A stretch of 64,000 nt of DNA. Source: Ochotona curzoniae. Its lineage: Eukaryota; Chordata; Mammalia; Lagomorpha; Ochotonidae. Where the stretch lies: positions 11,098,001 through 11,162,000 of the forward strand of contig NW_024467120.1 in assembly GCF_017591425.1 (NCBI RefSeq). The letters run 5' to 3'. The notes beneath the pieces are model-generated. The model had not been told where the DNA came from and searched no databases. It saw nothing but the letters and a program-made list of their open reading frames with translations. The number at the start of each line of letters is the position of its first letter. Within the stretch, counting starts at the first letter, position 1. The position numbers and the translations under genes were made by a program. Shown one piece after another: positions 12,981 through 24,712 of this stretch.

Positions 12981-13636
12981 TTTAAAGATTTATCTATTTG
13001 GGCCCGGCGGCGTAGCCTAGCGGCTAAAGTCCTCGCCTTGAACGCCTGGGATCCCATATGGGCGCCAGTTCTAATCCCAGCAGCTCCACTTCCCTTCCAG
13101 CTCCCTGCTTGTGGCCTGGGAAAGCAGTAGAGGATGGCCCAAAGCTTTGGGACCCTGCACCCTTGTGGGAGACCTGGAAGAAGTTCCTGGATCCTGGCTT
13201 CAGACCATCATAGCATTGGCCGTTGCACTCACTTAGGGAGTGAATCATCGGATGGAAGATCTTCCTTTCTGTCTCTCCTCCTCTCTGTATATCTGACTTT
13301 CCAATAAATAAAGAAATCTTAAAAAAAAAAAAAGATTTATTTATTTGAAAGGCAGAGTTAACGCAGAGACAGAAATCTTATCCACTCTTCAAATGACTGC
13401 AGCGTGGGAATAGGCCAGGCCGAGGCCAGAAGCCAGGAGCGGGGGACTGCATCCAGGAGTCAGAAACCTGCATCCAGGTCTCCCAAGTGGCTGGCAGGTG
13501 CCTAAGGACTTGGCACATCTTCAGCTGCTTCCCAAGGAGCGTTAGCAAGGATCTGGGTGGGAAGTGGAACATCTGGGACTCATTGGTATGGCAGGCAATG
13601 GCCCAGCCTGCTCTGTCACAGTGTCAGCCTTTTGAG
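12981..13636 (-). mobile_element. Older CSINE split by the copy at 13001
   Basis: The tail part is at 12981-13000 and the body continues at 13348-13636 up to CACAGTGTCAGCC. It is more diverged than the inserted copy, which fits the nesting order. Confidence 0.85.
13001..13330 (+). mobile_element. CSINE nested in an older reverse CSINE
   Basis: Head GGCCCGGCGGCGTAGCC to an A13 tail. A 17-bp duplication with one change (AAAGATTTATYTATTTG) is at 12984-13000 and 13331-13347. The duplicated sequence is the tail of the older CSINE that surrounds it. Confidence 0.94.
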
Positions 13637-13834
13637 GTGGTTCTGTATCATGTCAGTCCTTACTTTTCTTTTTGGATACTCTGCAGACATGTATAGCTGA
13701 TTTCTTTTAAAGCATTCTCTATCCCTCCTCCTGTCCCCTCTCTTCTCACCCCGCCTTTTTTTTGAGAAGGAGGAACTGGGGAAAGGTAGGTTATTATGAT
13801 TCTGATTTTGTTTTGCTTTGTAGTTTGTTTACTT

Positions 13835-14087
13835 ATTTTCACTTTGTATGAAAAGTAGAGAGACACACATGGAGAAGGTTTTCAATAGTCACAACAAGCA
13901 AATTAGGGGACTGGAACTCAGTCTGAGTCTCTGACATGGGCAGCAGGGCCCAAGTACTTGATCCAGCATCTTCTGCCTTTTGGGGTGTGATGGCAGGAAG
14001 CTGAGCTGGAATGGGACCTGGCGCTGCAGTGTGGGGTGTGGGTGTCTCCAGCAGTGCCTTCATTGTGGCACCAAAGGCCCATCCTGC
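13835..14087 (-). mobile_element. Old CSINE
   Basis: TATGAAAAGTAGAGAGACAC, GGGCCCAAGTACTTGA and GGAAGCTGAGCTGGAATG landmarks in reverse order. Confidence 0.65.
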
Positions 14088-14880
14088 TGGTTCTGTTTTT
14101 GATGGAGGGCCTCCTGGGTTGCAGCGCTCTTTGCAGGCTGTTGTGCAGGTGGCTGTGGATGCTGGCACCAGCAGGTCCTTCCAGGAGGCGGCTGTCCAGT
14201 TAAACTCAGGGTGGCAAAGGGCTGTGTGTAAATTCAGCTACAGATTTCATGTTTGTGTGAAAGTTACTTATGAACAAAAGCAGTAGTGAGTTCTTAGTTT
14301 CCTCAGCTTTCTTTCCTTTTTCTTTTGGTGATTCGCTATTTTCTATAACTGAGCTGAAATCATATTTGCAGGAAAAAAAGAAAAAGCTTAAAATAGGCAG
14401 TGTGTGGATGGAGGCAGCTGTGGAATGTGATAGATCTTTGGGCAGTGTAGTTTCCAGCAGCTCTCTTTCCCACACCAAAGCTGAGACAGCTTTTATTAGC
14501 AGCCTTTCTGGTGAGTTTCTGCAGGTCAGACGATTTAATGTAAGCTGTTTTTTTATTTATTTATTTTAAGTAATAGAACAGGGAAAAATAATATTTTCCT
14601 CTCATTAAGAAAAAAAAATGTGTACGGTTTATAGTTATCCAGGATATTGGAATCTTAATTATCTTGGAAGTGTAGAAGGGAGGTCAGTTAATAGAAATTA
14701 AGCTTATTTCCTTCTTGGACTGGTTAACCTGGGGCTGCCAGGCTGCTGGAGCCCATGCAGTAGTTGTCAGAGTCAGTTAAGCCAGGGATGGAACATGTTA
14801 TCCATACAGCTCTGGTCTCCGGCACCTGAGCCTGCTTTTCAAGGCTCCTTGGTTTCTCTCCTTTAAAAAAACAGTTTTAT
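14088..14880. other. No feature recognised
   Basis: Ordinary sequence, AT-rich near 14550-14620. Confidence 0.6.
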
Positions 14881-15185
14881 TGGGCCTGGTGCAATACCCT
14901 AGTGGTTTAATGCTTGTCTTGGATGAGCTGGGATCCCATTTGGGCTGTGTGTCCCGGCTGCTTTGCTTCCCATCCATCTCCCTGCTTGTAGTCTGGGAAT
15001 GCAGTAGAAGATGGTCCAAAGCCTTGGGACCCTACTCCCAGTGGGAGACCCAGAAGAAGCTCCTGGCTCCTGGCTTCAAGTCAGCTCAACTCTTGACTGT
15101 TGTGACCATTTGGGGAGTGAACCAGCACTTTCTGTGTCTCCTTCTCTGTATATCTGCCTTTCCAATAAGAATAAACAAGCTTTAA
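14881..15185 (+). mobile_element. CSINE, full length
   Basis: GGGCCTGGTGCAATACCCTA head, GGGATCCCATTTGGGCTG block, TTCCAATAAGAATAAACAAG tail. Middle age. Confidence 0.88.
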
Positions 15186-15189
15186 AAGA

Positions 15190-15720
15190 ACGCACCAGCT
15201 TTACTACAGGTATAAATCAAAAACTGTACAATTCAATTATTCATAGTGTTCAACTCAGTGGTTATTTGCTTATTGACAGAGTTGCACATTGTTCACCACG
15301 GTATTTTGATTTATTTGAAGGTGCAGAGAGAGAGAGAGAGAGAGAGAGCAAAATGGATCCATTGGTTGGCTTGTATTCCATTTGATGGTTTGCCCCCTAA
15401 ATGGCTGTAACCTGGAAATCCTCTAATCCTTCTCAGCTTCTGGCGACCACTGATTTATCCTCTGGACGTCACATCAAAGTAGAAGTCTGTAATATGTGGC
15501 CTTTTGTGTCCAGTTTATGTTCTTGTCAAGGTTCATACATGTTGCAGGTTGGACTAGTGCTTTATTGCCTTCTAAGGTCAGATACTATTCCTTTGATTGT
15601 ATATATGCTAGTGATGGCCATTTGGATCGTTTCTGCCTTTCGACTCTTGTAATCTGTGGTGCTGTGAACATGCACGTACAAGCTGGCGTTCAATTCTCTG
15701 GGATTTCCCAGGCCTCTTAC
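15190..15720 (+). mobile_element. Ancient L1M 3'-region, broken by a CSINE
   Basis: The order AAACTGTACAATTCAATT, TCTGGCGACCACTGATTTATC, TTTGGATCGTTTCTGCC and GTGCTGTGAACATGC follows the L1M consensus. The CSINE fragment at 15310-15413 interrupts it. Confidence 0.6.
15310..15413 (-). mobile_element. Truncated CSINE tail with (GA)n
   Basis: TTTATTTGAAGGTGCAGAG, then a pure AG run at about 15326-15348, then the ATTGGTTGGC and CCCCTAAATGGCTG blocks. It interrupts an L1M end. Confidence 0.65.
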
Positions 15721-15913
15721 ACGTATCATAGAATGATGTAGAAGGATCAGAAACCCTAGGAGACTAAAGGAGGGATACTCAGGGAAGGTAATCCCTGATA
15801 ATACTGTGTTTGCCCTGAGAGTTGAAAGATGGAATAAAATGTTTATCAAACTGTGCTCATTATTAGTGGGTTGAAAAATCGGTTCTGAGAAAAATACCTT
15901 GTTTCTTATTTTT

Positions 15914-16236
15914 ATAGATTTATTTATTTTTGTTTGAAAGTCAGATATACAAAAAGGAGAAACAGAGAGGAAGATATTCTGTCTGCTGATTCACTCCCCG
16001 AGCAGCTGCAAAGGCCAGAGCTGATCCGATCCGAAGATAGGAGCCAGGAGACTCTTCCGGGTGTGCTGGGTGGGTGCCTAGTCCCAGGACTTTGGGCCAT
16101 CCTGGACTGCTTTCCCAGGCCACAAGGAGGGAGCTGGATGGGAAGTGGGGTCACTGGGACACGAACTGGTGCCCATATATGATCCTAGTGCATGCAAGAT
16201 GAGGACTTTAGCTGCTAGGCTACAGTGCTGGGCCCA
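15914..16236 (-). mobile_element. CSINE, full length
   Basis: ATAGATTTATTTATTTTTG tail, GATTCACTCCCCGAGCAGC, and GCTACAGTGCTGGGCCCA head. Confidence 0.9.
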
Positions 16237-16278
16237 GAAGCCCTTTTTTTTTCTTTTTTCTTTCAGGAGGCCAACTGA

Positions 16279-16327
16279 AATAGAATAGTAGGTATCAGAG
16301 AATAGAATAGAATAGTAGGTATCAGAG
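16279..16327 (+). repeat. 22-bp direct duplication
   Basis: AATAGAATAGTAGGTATCAG plus AG occurs at 16279-16300 and 16306-16327, separated by AATAG. Confidence 0.9.
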
Positions 16328-17645
16328 GGCCACATATGTAGTCAGGGCAAGTACTGGCGCATGAAATTTAAATGCATTTTTATTATCTATGTGTGAATGT
16401 CTCTTGAGTTGTGGCAGAGGCTGCATGCTGTAGTCTTGGTTGTAGTCAGAAAAGTATGGAAGCGCCTAATTGAGGGACTTTTGCAAAAGAGGAGATTTCC
16501 GGAGCTTTCCACTCTCTGGTAGAAGATGGAGAGACCCAGGACGAAAGGAAAGGATAATTGACCTGAATATCCTTTGAATGCTTTAAGCTCTGTGATCTTT
16601 ACTCTTTGAAAATGATTATTCATTCGATAAATATTAAAATGTCAGCTGTGGATCTGAACTATGCTAGGGTAAGGCAGCATGCTGGGGTACGATTTGTGTA
16701 TTTTCTGTTCCCTTGGCCTTCACCATCTTCAAGCGGAGATGGGCAAGCAAAGATGACATCACAAAACGTGGTGAATTGAATAGGCCTATCTCTGGTTCTC
16801 CCAGATGCCTCTAAGTTGGGAGAGTGATAGAATAAAAAGGTAGAGGTCTCCGTAAGAGAAGATAGCACAGCGACGCAGTGCTGTGAGCTTGGGAAGGAAG
16901 TGTCACTGGCCTGGCTGAGCAGAGAAAGCTGAACTTTAACCAATTTCAAGAGAAGTGGTGCTATGGGAGTACCCATGGAACCCCAGAAAAACCCAAGAAT
17001 GGGGAAGCCCAGATCTCCCCTAAGATTGTACCTGGGGAGAGGGAAAGGCATGAGGTCAAGGCCATGGAAGATGTGAAACTGGCTCCCTCACCCAGCAGAT
17101 GTGTGTGTAGGGGGCGACCTGCCTAGCTTTTATCCCAAAGATTACATGGTGGAGCAGTAAATCATTAGCCCTCTGTTGCCCCTACCAGGTTAAAGGCACA
17201 CACCTCAGAGATAAGGCAATCGGAAGAGGGGAAGGAAGGCAACTCCCTATGGGTTTGTCCTCAGAGGGACAAGGGATGGGTGGTTCTAAAGGAGGCCTGT
17301 AAGTGTATTCTGAAGACACTACCTCACTTTGCTTCCTGTCCCAGGAGGCATCAGCCCCCCATTAAACTATCAGTGCATTCTCTCCTCTTCATGAGTAAGA
17401 GCAAGTAAAGTATCTGAGGTTTTTACTGTGTACCTAGCCAAGGGCTAGGTCTGTTGGAATCAACAGTGACAACACAAGGGTAAAATATTGCTTCATGCCT
17501 ATGGGAGGTCCTATCTACTAGTTATTGTATAGTTTCTACAATAAATGCAAGTTTGAGCATCTGTAATGTGAAAATGTGCAATCTGAAATGCCACAGAACT
17601 GAAACATTTTGAGCACTAACATGACACCACTCAAAAAATGCACAG
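16328..17645. other. No gene recognised
   Basis: Contains a possible old repeat near 17395-17530 (TTTACTGTGTACCTAGCCAA), too degraded to classify. Confidence 0.55.
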
Positions 17646-17890
17646 TGTGTGCTCAGTAGCCTAGTGACTAAACCCTTGCCTTGTATCTGCTGGGGTCCCA
17701 TATGGGCACCGGTTCCTGTCCCAGCTGCTCCATTTCCCATCTAACTCCTTGCTTGTAGGCAGGGAAAGCAGTCAAGGATGGGCCAAAGCCTTTAGACCCT
17801 GCACATGCATGGGAGACCTAGAAGAAGCTCCTGGCTTCAGTCTTTGGCTATTGTGGCCAGCAGATGGAAGATCTTTTCTCTATTTCCTTC
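17646..17890 (+). mobile_element. CSINE, tail-shortened, first of a tandem pair
   Basis: AGCCTAGTGACTAAACCC head and GTCCCATATGGGCACCGG block. It ends after GATGGAAGATCTT with almost no tail. Confidence 0.8.
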
Positions 17891-17894
17891 ACTG

Positions 17895-18182
17895 TGATGT
17901 AGTAGGTTAAACTGCTCCTGTGATGGCGGCATCCTGTGTGAGTGCTGGTTTGACATCTAACTGCTCCACTACCCATCCAACTCCCTGCTAATGCACCTGG
18001 AAAAGCAGTGGTGGATGGCCCAAGTGCTTGGGCCCCTGCCACCATGGGGAGACCCGAAAGAATCTTGGGCTTTTGATTTCTCTCTGGCCCAGCTCCTGCC
18101 TGTGGTGGCCATTTGTGGAATGAACCAGTGAGTGGAAAATCTGTCTCTCTGTCTTTCAAAGAAGTAAATAATTCCTTTAAAT
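17895..18182 (+). mobile_element. Old CSINE, second of the tandem pair
   Basis: Begins GTGATGTAGTAGGTTAAAC within a few bases of the previous copy and ends TCTTTCAAAGAAGTAAATAA. It is the older subtype, so this is an insertion side by side rather than a duplication. Confidence 0.75.
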
Positions 18183-18268
18183 TAACTTCAGGCTGTATAT
18201 TTAAGGTGTATGTGAAACAAAAGCGGATGTCATGTATAGACTTAGAAATTTGAATTCTGAAACACTTC

Positions 18269-18364
18269 TTGTGAACCAGGAGGTGGAAGATTTCTTTCTG
18301 TCTCTCCTTCTCTCTTTGGAACTCTGCCTTTCAAATAAAAATAAATACATCTTTTAAAAAAAAA
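18269..18364 (+). mobile_element. CSINE 3' fragment
   Basis: GTGAACCAGGAGGTGGAAG to the CAAATAAAAATAAATACATC tail and A-run. Confidence 0.75.
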
Positions 18365-18949
18365 TGACTGTGTGCTTTCCCAGACAAGAGCCTACAAAGG
18401 TAGTTTGTTTTCAGTGGTTTAAGTACTGAGGACGATTATTGAATTTTAGGCATCCCTGTTCTTGTTCCACCCATTCCCCCTCCCCCCCACTGGGAATATA
18501 GCCAGGAAGATTGCAAAACATCAGCTTTAAAAAAGGCAAGACTCCGTGAATGTAAGGAAGGGAGTTTTCTTGAGGGTCACACCCATAATCAGGAATTTTT
18601 AACTCCCAACTCAGATTTTTTGGGTCTTTTTTGCTTTTTTGCTGCAACATGTGATAGACTTTGTTAATTGAGGTCACTTCCTAGGTTGGGAATTCACCCT
18701 GAGCTGTGGAAAGTTACTGTTTTGGAGCTGGCATCTTTGTGCTGTCATTGGCCATCCAATGATGGTTTTGCAAATTCTCCAGGCACCCTTCTCAAGTCCC
18801 CTGGGAGATTGCTGGGGGGGCGGGGGGAGGAGATGGGAATGCTGCCAGGTCCTAGGGCGATTTGCATTGTTAGAGGAAACAGCTGGCAGGTCTCCTGCAG
18901 GGTCCCACCAGGGCCTGACATTTTCTTTGCATGATTCAGTTAACAGCCC
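18365..18949. other. No feature recognised
   Basis: Includes C-rich and G-rich runs near 18477 and 18815. Confidence 0.6.
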
Positions 18950-19167
18950 AACAAAACAAAACAAAACAAAACAAAACAAAACAAAACAAAACAAAACAAA
19001 ACAAAACAAAACAAAACAAAACAAAACAAAACAAAACAAAACAAAACAAAACAAAACAAAACAAAACAAAACAAAACAAAACAAAACAAAACAAAACAAA
19101 ACAAAACAAAACAAAACAAAACAAAACAAAACAAAACAAAACAAAACAAAACAAAACAAAACAAAAA
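18950..19167 (+). repeat. Pure (CAAAA)n array, about 218 bp
   Basis: About 43 uninterrupted copies of a five-base unit. I see no interruption between the flanks CAGCC and ACCAGCC. Reading frames through it are artefacts. Confidence 0.97.
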
Positions 19168-20127
19168 CCAGCCTTAGAGGAAGGAATGGAGTGAGAATGA
19201 GTGCTTTCCCAGGGCAGGGTTTTTCTGCGGTGCATTCATGGACTGTGTCGTGGCAGAGTGTATCCAGTGGCCTGCAGAGTGCTGGAGAAGCTGTGTGGGA
19301 GTGGCACTTGCCTCCCGTGATCTGAGTTGGAAACTGGTTTTTATTATCTGGTTCGTGAACATGGTTATCTTCACAAGCCTGGGAGGGTTATGCTGAAAAA
19401 CATGCTGTTCTGGCATGTGTGAAATGGGTTATCTGCAGTTTTGCCCCTAGTCCATTTGGGGTACTTTGTTTCTCTATTCTTCCTGGGAGAATAGGAAAGG
19501 GAGAACTTCTGTTCTGGACCAACAGGAGTGTCTGGTTCCTTGTGTTAAGTGACCACCCATCTTTCTGCTTCGCATCCCTACCCACTGTGCTTGCCTTTCT
19601 GTGGTCAGGGCCAGTGTGTAACTGTGTCTGTAAGGCAGCAGGCAAAGTGGTTGGAAAGAAGTGGGATTGAGGGCCCATTGGCCCCACAACCTGTTTAGTC
19701 TGAGGCACGTGGACTCAGAAGGGCCCTGAGCTGACTGTGCAGCCTGGGGGCGAGATTCTAGGGCCCCAGCTAAGTAGCACTCAAGCCAAGGACCAAAGCC
19801 AAGGACCATCTTGTACATATCACTCATGCCAGCTGTTCTCAAATCTCCTTTAAGGAAAAGCATTTGTGAAAAGGATGATGGGAGAAACTAGAGAGTGGTA
19901 TACTTGGGATAGCAAAAGTGCCTTGAACTTGTAAGTACAAGTATCTTAGGCTCACTTATCTGAAGGTTGGCCTGCTCAGTTCTTGTGTGTCACCTGTTTC
20001 ATTAATCAGAGAGGGAATGAGAAATAACAGGATGAATGATGCAAAATGGATTTTGCTGGAGTTGACCCCCTTGAGACATAGAAGGGGAGAAACAATGAGA
20101 ACTATTGAGCCCAATGAGCTTTTAAAA
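19168..20127. other. No feature recognised
   Basis: Unique-looking sequence with a short GCCAAGGACCA direct repeat near 19785. Confidence 0.6.
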
Positions 20128-20460
20128 AAATTAATTTTATTGATAATTTTTACATAGTTGATTAGGGTGATAAGGATCAAAGGTTACGGGAAAGTGGGTG
20201 AGATCATTATTTCCAGTCTCTTTTTTCCTTCCTGTATCTGGGGGAAGGGGGAAGATAAAGGGAGAAGCCACACTCAGCCTCCCAAAAACCTTTGTACCCT
20301 GGAATGGAGGACAGCCACTCGACACCACTCCAGGGTCCCCGATGTGGGGCATGCTCTGAGAGTCCTGCTCAAGAAGTTTCGATAGTTCCACAGTTCTAAA
20401 TTACGGCCAATATCGCCCATCCAAGCATGATGAAATCTCTCCACAATCCACTGGTTCCTG
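20128..20460 (-). mobile_element. Lagomorph L1 3' UTR end, reverse
   Basis: Its reverse complement matches 24050-24380 of the forward copy, for example around CACCCACTTTCCC and the CCCTGGAGTGGTGTCGAG region. It lacks ORF2. Confidence 0.8.
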
Positions 20461-20484
20461 ATGAACTTTTTAACTCTATGTATT

Positions 20485-20680
20485 TAGGGTTTGGCATAGT
20501 GGCACAATAGGCTAACCTCCTCCCTGTGGCAGTGGCATTCCATAGGGACACCAAATAGTATCCTGGCTGCTCCACTTTCCGTCTAGCTCCTGGCTTACAA
20601 CTTTGGATCAGCTCAGCTCTGGCCCTTGTTGCATTTGGGAAGTGAATGAGCAGAGAGATCTGTAATGAATCTTAAAGTTA
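20485..20680 (+). mobile_element. Old CSINE with internal loss
   Basis: GGGTTTGGCATAGTGGCACA head, GGCTGCTCCACTTTCCG, then directly the CTCCTGGCTTACAACTTTGG part; the middle is missing. Confidence 0.7.
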
Positions 20681-22740
20681 TTATATGCTAACTATCTTAA
20701 ACTTGTCAGTTGGTATTATTCTGATCATGGAAACTCATAAGCTTTTATTATGGTGAAAAGCATGTTGATCAACATAGGTTAGAGGATACAGAAAATCCTA
20801 GGTAAAGTCTAAATTCCAAATTGTCAGGCAAGACTTTGTCTGAATCTTTGTTATTTGAAGATGAGTGTTTGTATAATATTTAGTATATATATGTTCACAG
20901 TCATGGTTGGGCCAAGAATTGTTCCACTTCCAGTGTGTGTGGTCCAGTGTGCCCATGTTATTTCCTGGTGTGTCCACCTCCCTCCTTCATCGTTTCTTCC
21001 TCATCTTTCTTTGAGGTGTTTACCAACAATCAGATATGTTCTTGGCTTCACTTCAAGACCAGACTGTAACACAGACTGATGTGCTGTTTGTAAAAGCCTT
21101 GAAACTCATTTTATTTTTAGCATGGTTGCATTTTGCCCCCACACATTTACGGTTTTTCTGTATGTATTAATTTGCTTTAGAGTCAGAAAAATAGTATGTT
21201 GGGACTGAGAGGATCACGTGATTGTAGAAAGTCAGGACTGGAATGGTACTGCAGAAGGAGGCTGCGCTGCTGCTTGGTGGAATGGTGGAAGGAATACTAG
21301 TGCTAGTTAGTTGCAGGCTCCCTGTAATGGCTGGCTTCATGATAACAGCAACTGTTCATGATAAGTGCACATAGTGACCAGACTTGACACTTTAGGTGCC
21401 CTACTGGGGTTGCAGAATAAGAAAGAGGGGAGGCAGGTAGACAAGGCTGCCTGCCTACCTCATATGATCGGGACCGCTCTTGTGCACGCATGGTCTCCCC
21501 TGGCTTTGGTCCTTTGTTTTGGGAGGGTCACTATTTACTGAGAATGACAATAGACATCCTCTGTTATAAACACACCCTGGCAGGTGCATTGGCTTGCACA
21601 CTGCTGCTTCCTCTGCTGCCCATCTAAAGGGCCCCCAGAAAGCCAGCCACGGTGAAAGTGCCACATCTTTCTCTCCGTTCCCTTTTTCATCTTTCCTGCT
21701 AGGCAGATTGGTTAGTTCCCCTACAAATAATCTCACTGTTCTTATCACAGACCACATTCGTTGGCAACTGAAGGCATCTTTTCCCATAGGTTGTGGTTAG
21801 TAGGGTTTGAATCACCCACATTCTAAACTTTTACTTTCACTGTGCCCCGTCAGAACGGAATTCAAAGAGCAGAAAAAGAAAGACAGTGAATCCTGGCTGC
21901 TCAGATGGTGATCGCTGGACCAGCAGGTTGTTGTCAATGGAGGATCCGGAACTGGAGGCTGGATCCTCGCAAGGCCAGCGGCTGATGATATGTGCAGCAC
22001 AGTTAAGAAATACCTTAGGCTTGTCTCTTTATTTTACATGGCTAATGTTAAGACTCCGTCACAGCTGAGTGCCCTCCATGTAATTATTAGTAATGATGCT
22101 TGCATACAGGAGGTACTTGAACAACATTGCCCCGCGAGGTGTTTCTTGATATTAAGCTGAGAAATGCTTCTAACAACCAGGAAGTAGAATTGAAAGGCAC
22201 CTTAATTAATTCGGGAATTGATTTCTGTGAATCAGGTGGAAATTCTCCTGGGACCTTGCCGGCCTGGTGACAGGCAGTGTGCTGTGCGGAGCTGGCCCTG
22301 ACTCATGAAGGTGTTTTCCTTTTTGTCCAGAACTTGGCCCTCCACCCCCATATAGGCTTTTGGGCCACTGGACAGCTGGTCCCCCAGGGATCATGAGGTG
22401 TCAGATTTGAGCCATCTCTGTTAGGTGTGGATGGCTCATTCAGATGCTAATGATCAGTTGGAAGAGTGGGAGGTCCTTAGGAAGCCCTGCACCTGGAGAC
22501 CAGTCACCTTTCAGATTCCACCTTATGCTCTTTGTGTTTTGTCAGGAAGTTGAGTAGAGAGGGACACTTTGGGGGTTTTCATGCAAATTTAAACTTAAAT
22601 ACTCTGAACATTTATGTTTATTTTCTCTAGTGGGAAATTCTTCAATACAGATGCCTCGCAAACGTGTTAGGAATCTTTCCTTTTGCTGTGTGCTGCCTTT
22701 TCTTTACTTAGTTATTATTTTATTTTATTATTTTTACTTG
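20681..22740. other. No gene recognised
   Basis: About 2 kb without a repeat I can name. Confidence 0.6.
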
Positions 22741-22905
22741 CCAAGGGACCAGATGAGAAGGGAGTGGAGAGGGAAGGGGAAGCACCTCTTGAGAGAAAGT
22801 CAGGAGGTGGGGTGCCCTGGAAAGGGGAGGGAGGGAGAGGTTTGAGGAAGGGTCTTCTGTGACCCCTACTTGTTGGGCGGGAACCTACAGGTCAGATGTT
22901 TCCTA
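22741..22905 (+). repeat. G-rich dispersed repeat, copy 2
   Basis: Partner of 203-395: GGGACCAGATGAGAAGGGAG, GGGGTGCCCTGGAAAGGGGA and TTGTTGGGCGGGAACC. Confidence 0.65.
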
Positions 22906-23014
22906 TTCATGTCACTTTCAATGTCGTCTCATCTTACAGGAAGTTCTTTTCTTTTATATATATATACATATATATATGTAGATTATTTTTATTGAGGGCT
23001 TCAAACTTATCCTT

Positions 23015-23346
23015 TTTTTAAAGTTCTATTTGTTTTTATTACAAAATCAGGTATAAAGAGAGGAGGAGAGACAGAGAGGAAGATCTTCCATCTGTTGATT
23101 CACTCTCCAAGCAGCTGCAAAGGCTGGAGCTAAGCTGATCTGAAACCAGGAGCCAGGAACACCTTCTGGGTCTCTCCCACATGGGTGCAGGATCCCAAGG
23201 TTTTGGGCCATCCTGGACTGTTTTCCCAGACTACAAGCAGAGAGCTGGATGGGAAGTGGGCTGCTGGAATTAGAACCAGTGCCCATATAGGATCCCGGAG
23301 TGTGCAAGGTGAGGATTTTAGCTGCTAGGCTACTGCATTGGGCCCC
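23015..23346 (-). mobile_element. CSINE, full length
   Basis: TTTTTTTAAAGTTCTATTTG tail, GTTGATTCACTCTCCAAGC and a TACTGCATTGGGCCCC head. Confidence 0.9.
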
Positions 23347-23464
23347 ACATTTATCTTTCTTTTCATCTTTGTACTCTTTCTTCTTAATTGTTTTTTCTTT
23401 TTTTGATACAGTTTAGTTGGCTCATCTTTGTCTTTTAACCCTCATTTCATGGTTAGGGGGAGAA

Positions 23465-24386
23465 CCAGGTTGGGCTGACTGATTGTATCCGCTGGTTCAG
23501 GCATGAGCCAGAGTAAGGGCAGGCTGGTTGGACTTTGCTGCAATATCAGCTGGGAAGTGCTGGGGGGGTGCAAATCCTAATACTGCAGAACCATCTGGAG
23601 AGTGCAAGATCCAGGTCCGGGAGTGGGTCCAGTGGAAAGGCTGTGAGCACCTCTCTGATGGGCTCACTGGTAAGGACAAGAACCAGGACCTGTTGAGGGT
23701 CTGGTTGGTCTGGCGGTGGCACCCGCTGTCATGAGTATGGGTTTCAACGCCCATGTATGTATGTAAGATCTGAATGGGATGTGGGACAGACTGCACCAGT
23801 CAGTCCACTGTACATGCTGGCAGACATAGGAACTAGAGCCGGGGGCCTGGTCCAGTGGGGGATTATTGGGGGTCACTCTGACTGGGCTGCAGCTCCACCT
23901 TAGTGTATGTGAGGGCTGAGCATGTGTTGGTTAGGGTTGGGCTGAACCACAGCACCCATTGGTTTGCAGAGGAACGAGGACAGAAGAAATTGATCTACTA
24001 CCCCAGTGAAGCTCACAACAAACTAATGGGTGAATGGAGACTCCGAGGACTATAGACTATTACAGCCAATCGAACGTGGAAGGATATCCTCATTTCTGGA
24101 GTGGCGATATCAAGAGCATCTCAGAGCCATTGAAGCCACTTGAGCAGATCCCTCAGAACATGCTCCACAACGGGGACTCTGGGATGACTTCCGGTGGCCG
24201 TTCCCCATCCCTGGTACTGATGTGGTTGGGAGGCTGAAAGCGCTTTCTCCCTTGTATTTTCCCCCTCTCCTAGATACAGGAAGAAGAAAAAAAATGTGTA
24301 AACAATGGTCTTGCCCACTTTCCCCTGATCCTCGATCCTCTCACTCTGCTCAACTATGTAAATGTTATGAAAAATTAAAAAAAAAA
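23465..24386 (+). mobile_element. Lagomorph L1 3' UTR, forward
   Basis: About 0.9 kb ending in an A-rich tail (GAAAAATTAAAAAAAAAATT). It shares its last third with the reverse copy at 20128-20460. No ORF2 end is recognised, so this is a heavily 5'-truncated insertion. Confidence 0.8.
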
Positions 24387-24387
24387 T

Positions 24388-24417
24388 TGTCAAGGTTTAT
24401 TACCTGAATGGCAGAGT

Positions 24418-24466
<49 letters not shown>

Positions 24467-24712
24467 GGACAATGAGAACAAGAACAAGAGCAAGAGAGAA
24501 GTCTTTGGTCAACCAATTTGCTTCTCAGGAAGTCTCAGGGGCTGAGGCTGAGCCAGGCACTTCGTCCAGATCTCTGTAATTCTTCTCCAGGGTGGGTGAC
24601 TGGGATCCAGATATTTGGTCCATCCTCTGCTGCCTTCCCAAGATGTATTAGTAGGGCGCTGAATCAGAAGTGGAGCACCTGGGACTCGGCTGGTCCCCAG
24701 TTTGTGTTTTAC
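24388..24712 (-). mobile_element. Old CSINE carrying an (AC)n expansion
   Basis: AAGGTTTATTACCTGAATGG tail, then an AC run at 24418-24462 in the usual purine-rich zone, then the CTGCTGCCTTCCCAAG and GGAGCACCTGGGACTC blocks. Confidence 0.75.
24418..24462 (+). repeat. (AC)n microsatellite
   Basis: About 22 AC units inside an old CSINE. Confidence 0.95.

Noticed and set aside
13001..13100. tRNA-like heads with A and B boxes as tRNA genes
   Set aside because: They are the tRNA-derived 5' ends of CSINEs, lacking a full cloverleaf.
18674..19325. Long open frames on both strands through the (CAAAA)n array
   Set aside because: A five-base repeat without stops is open in every frame; the products are simple NKTKQ or FVLFC repeats.
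24418..24462. Regular repeats considered as CRISPR-like arrays
   Set aside because: They are dinucleotide microsatellites without spacers, in an animal genome.
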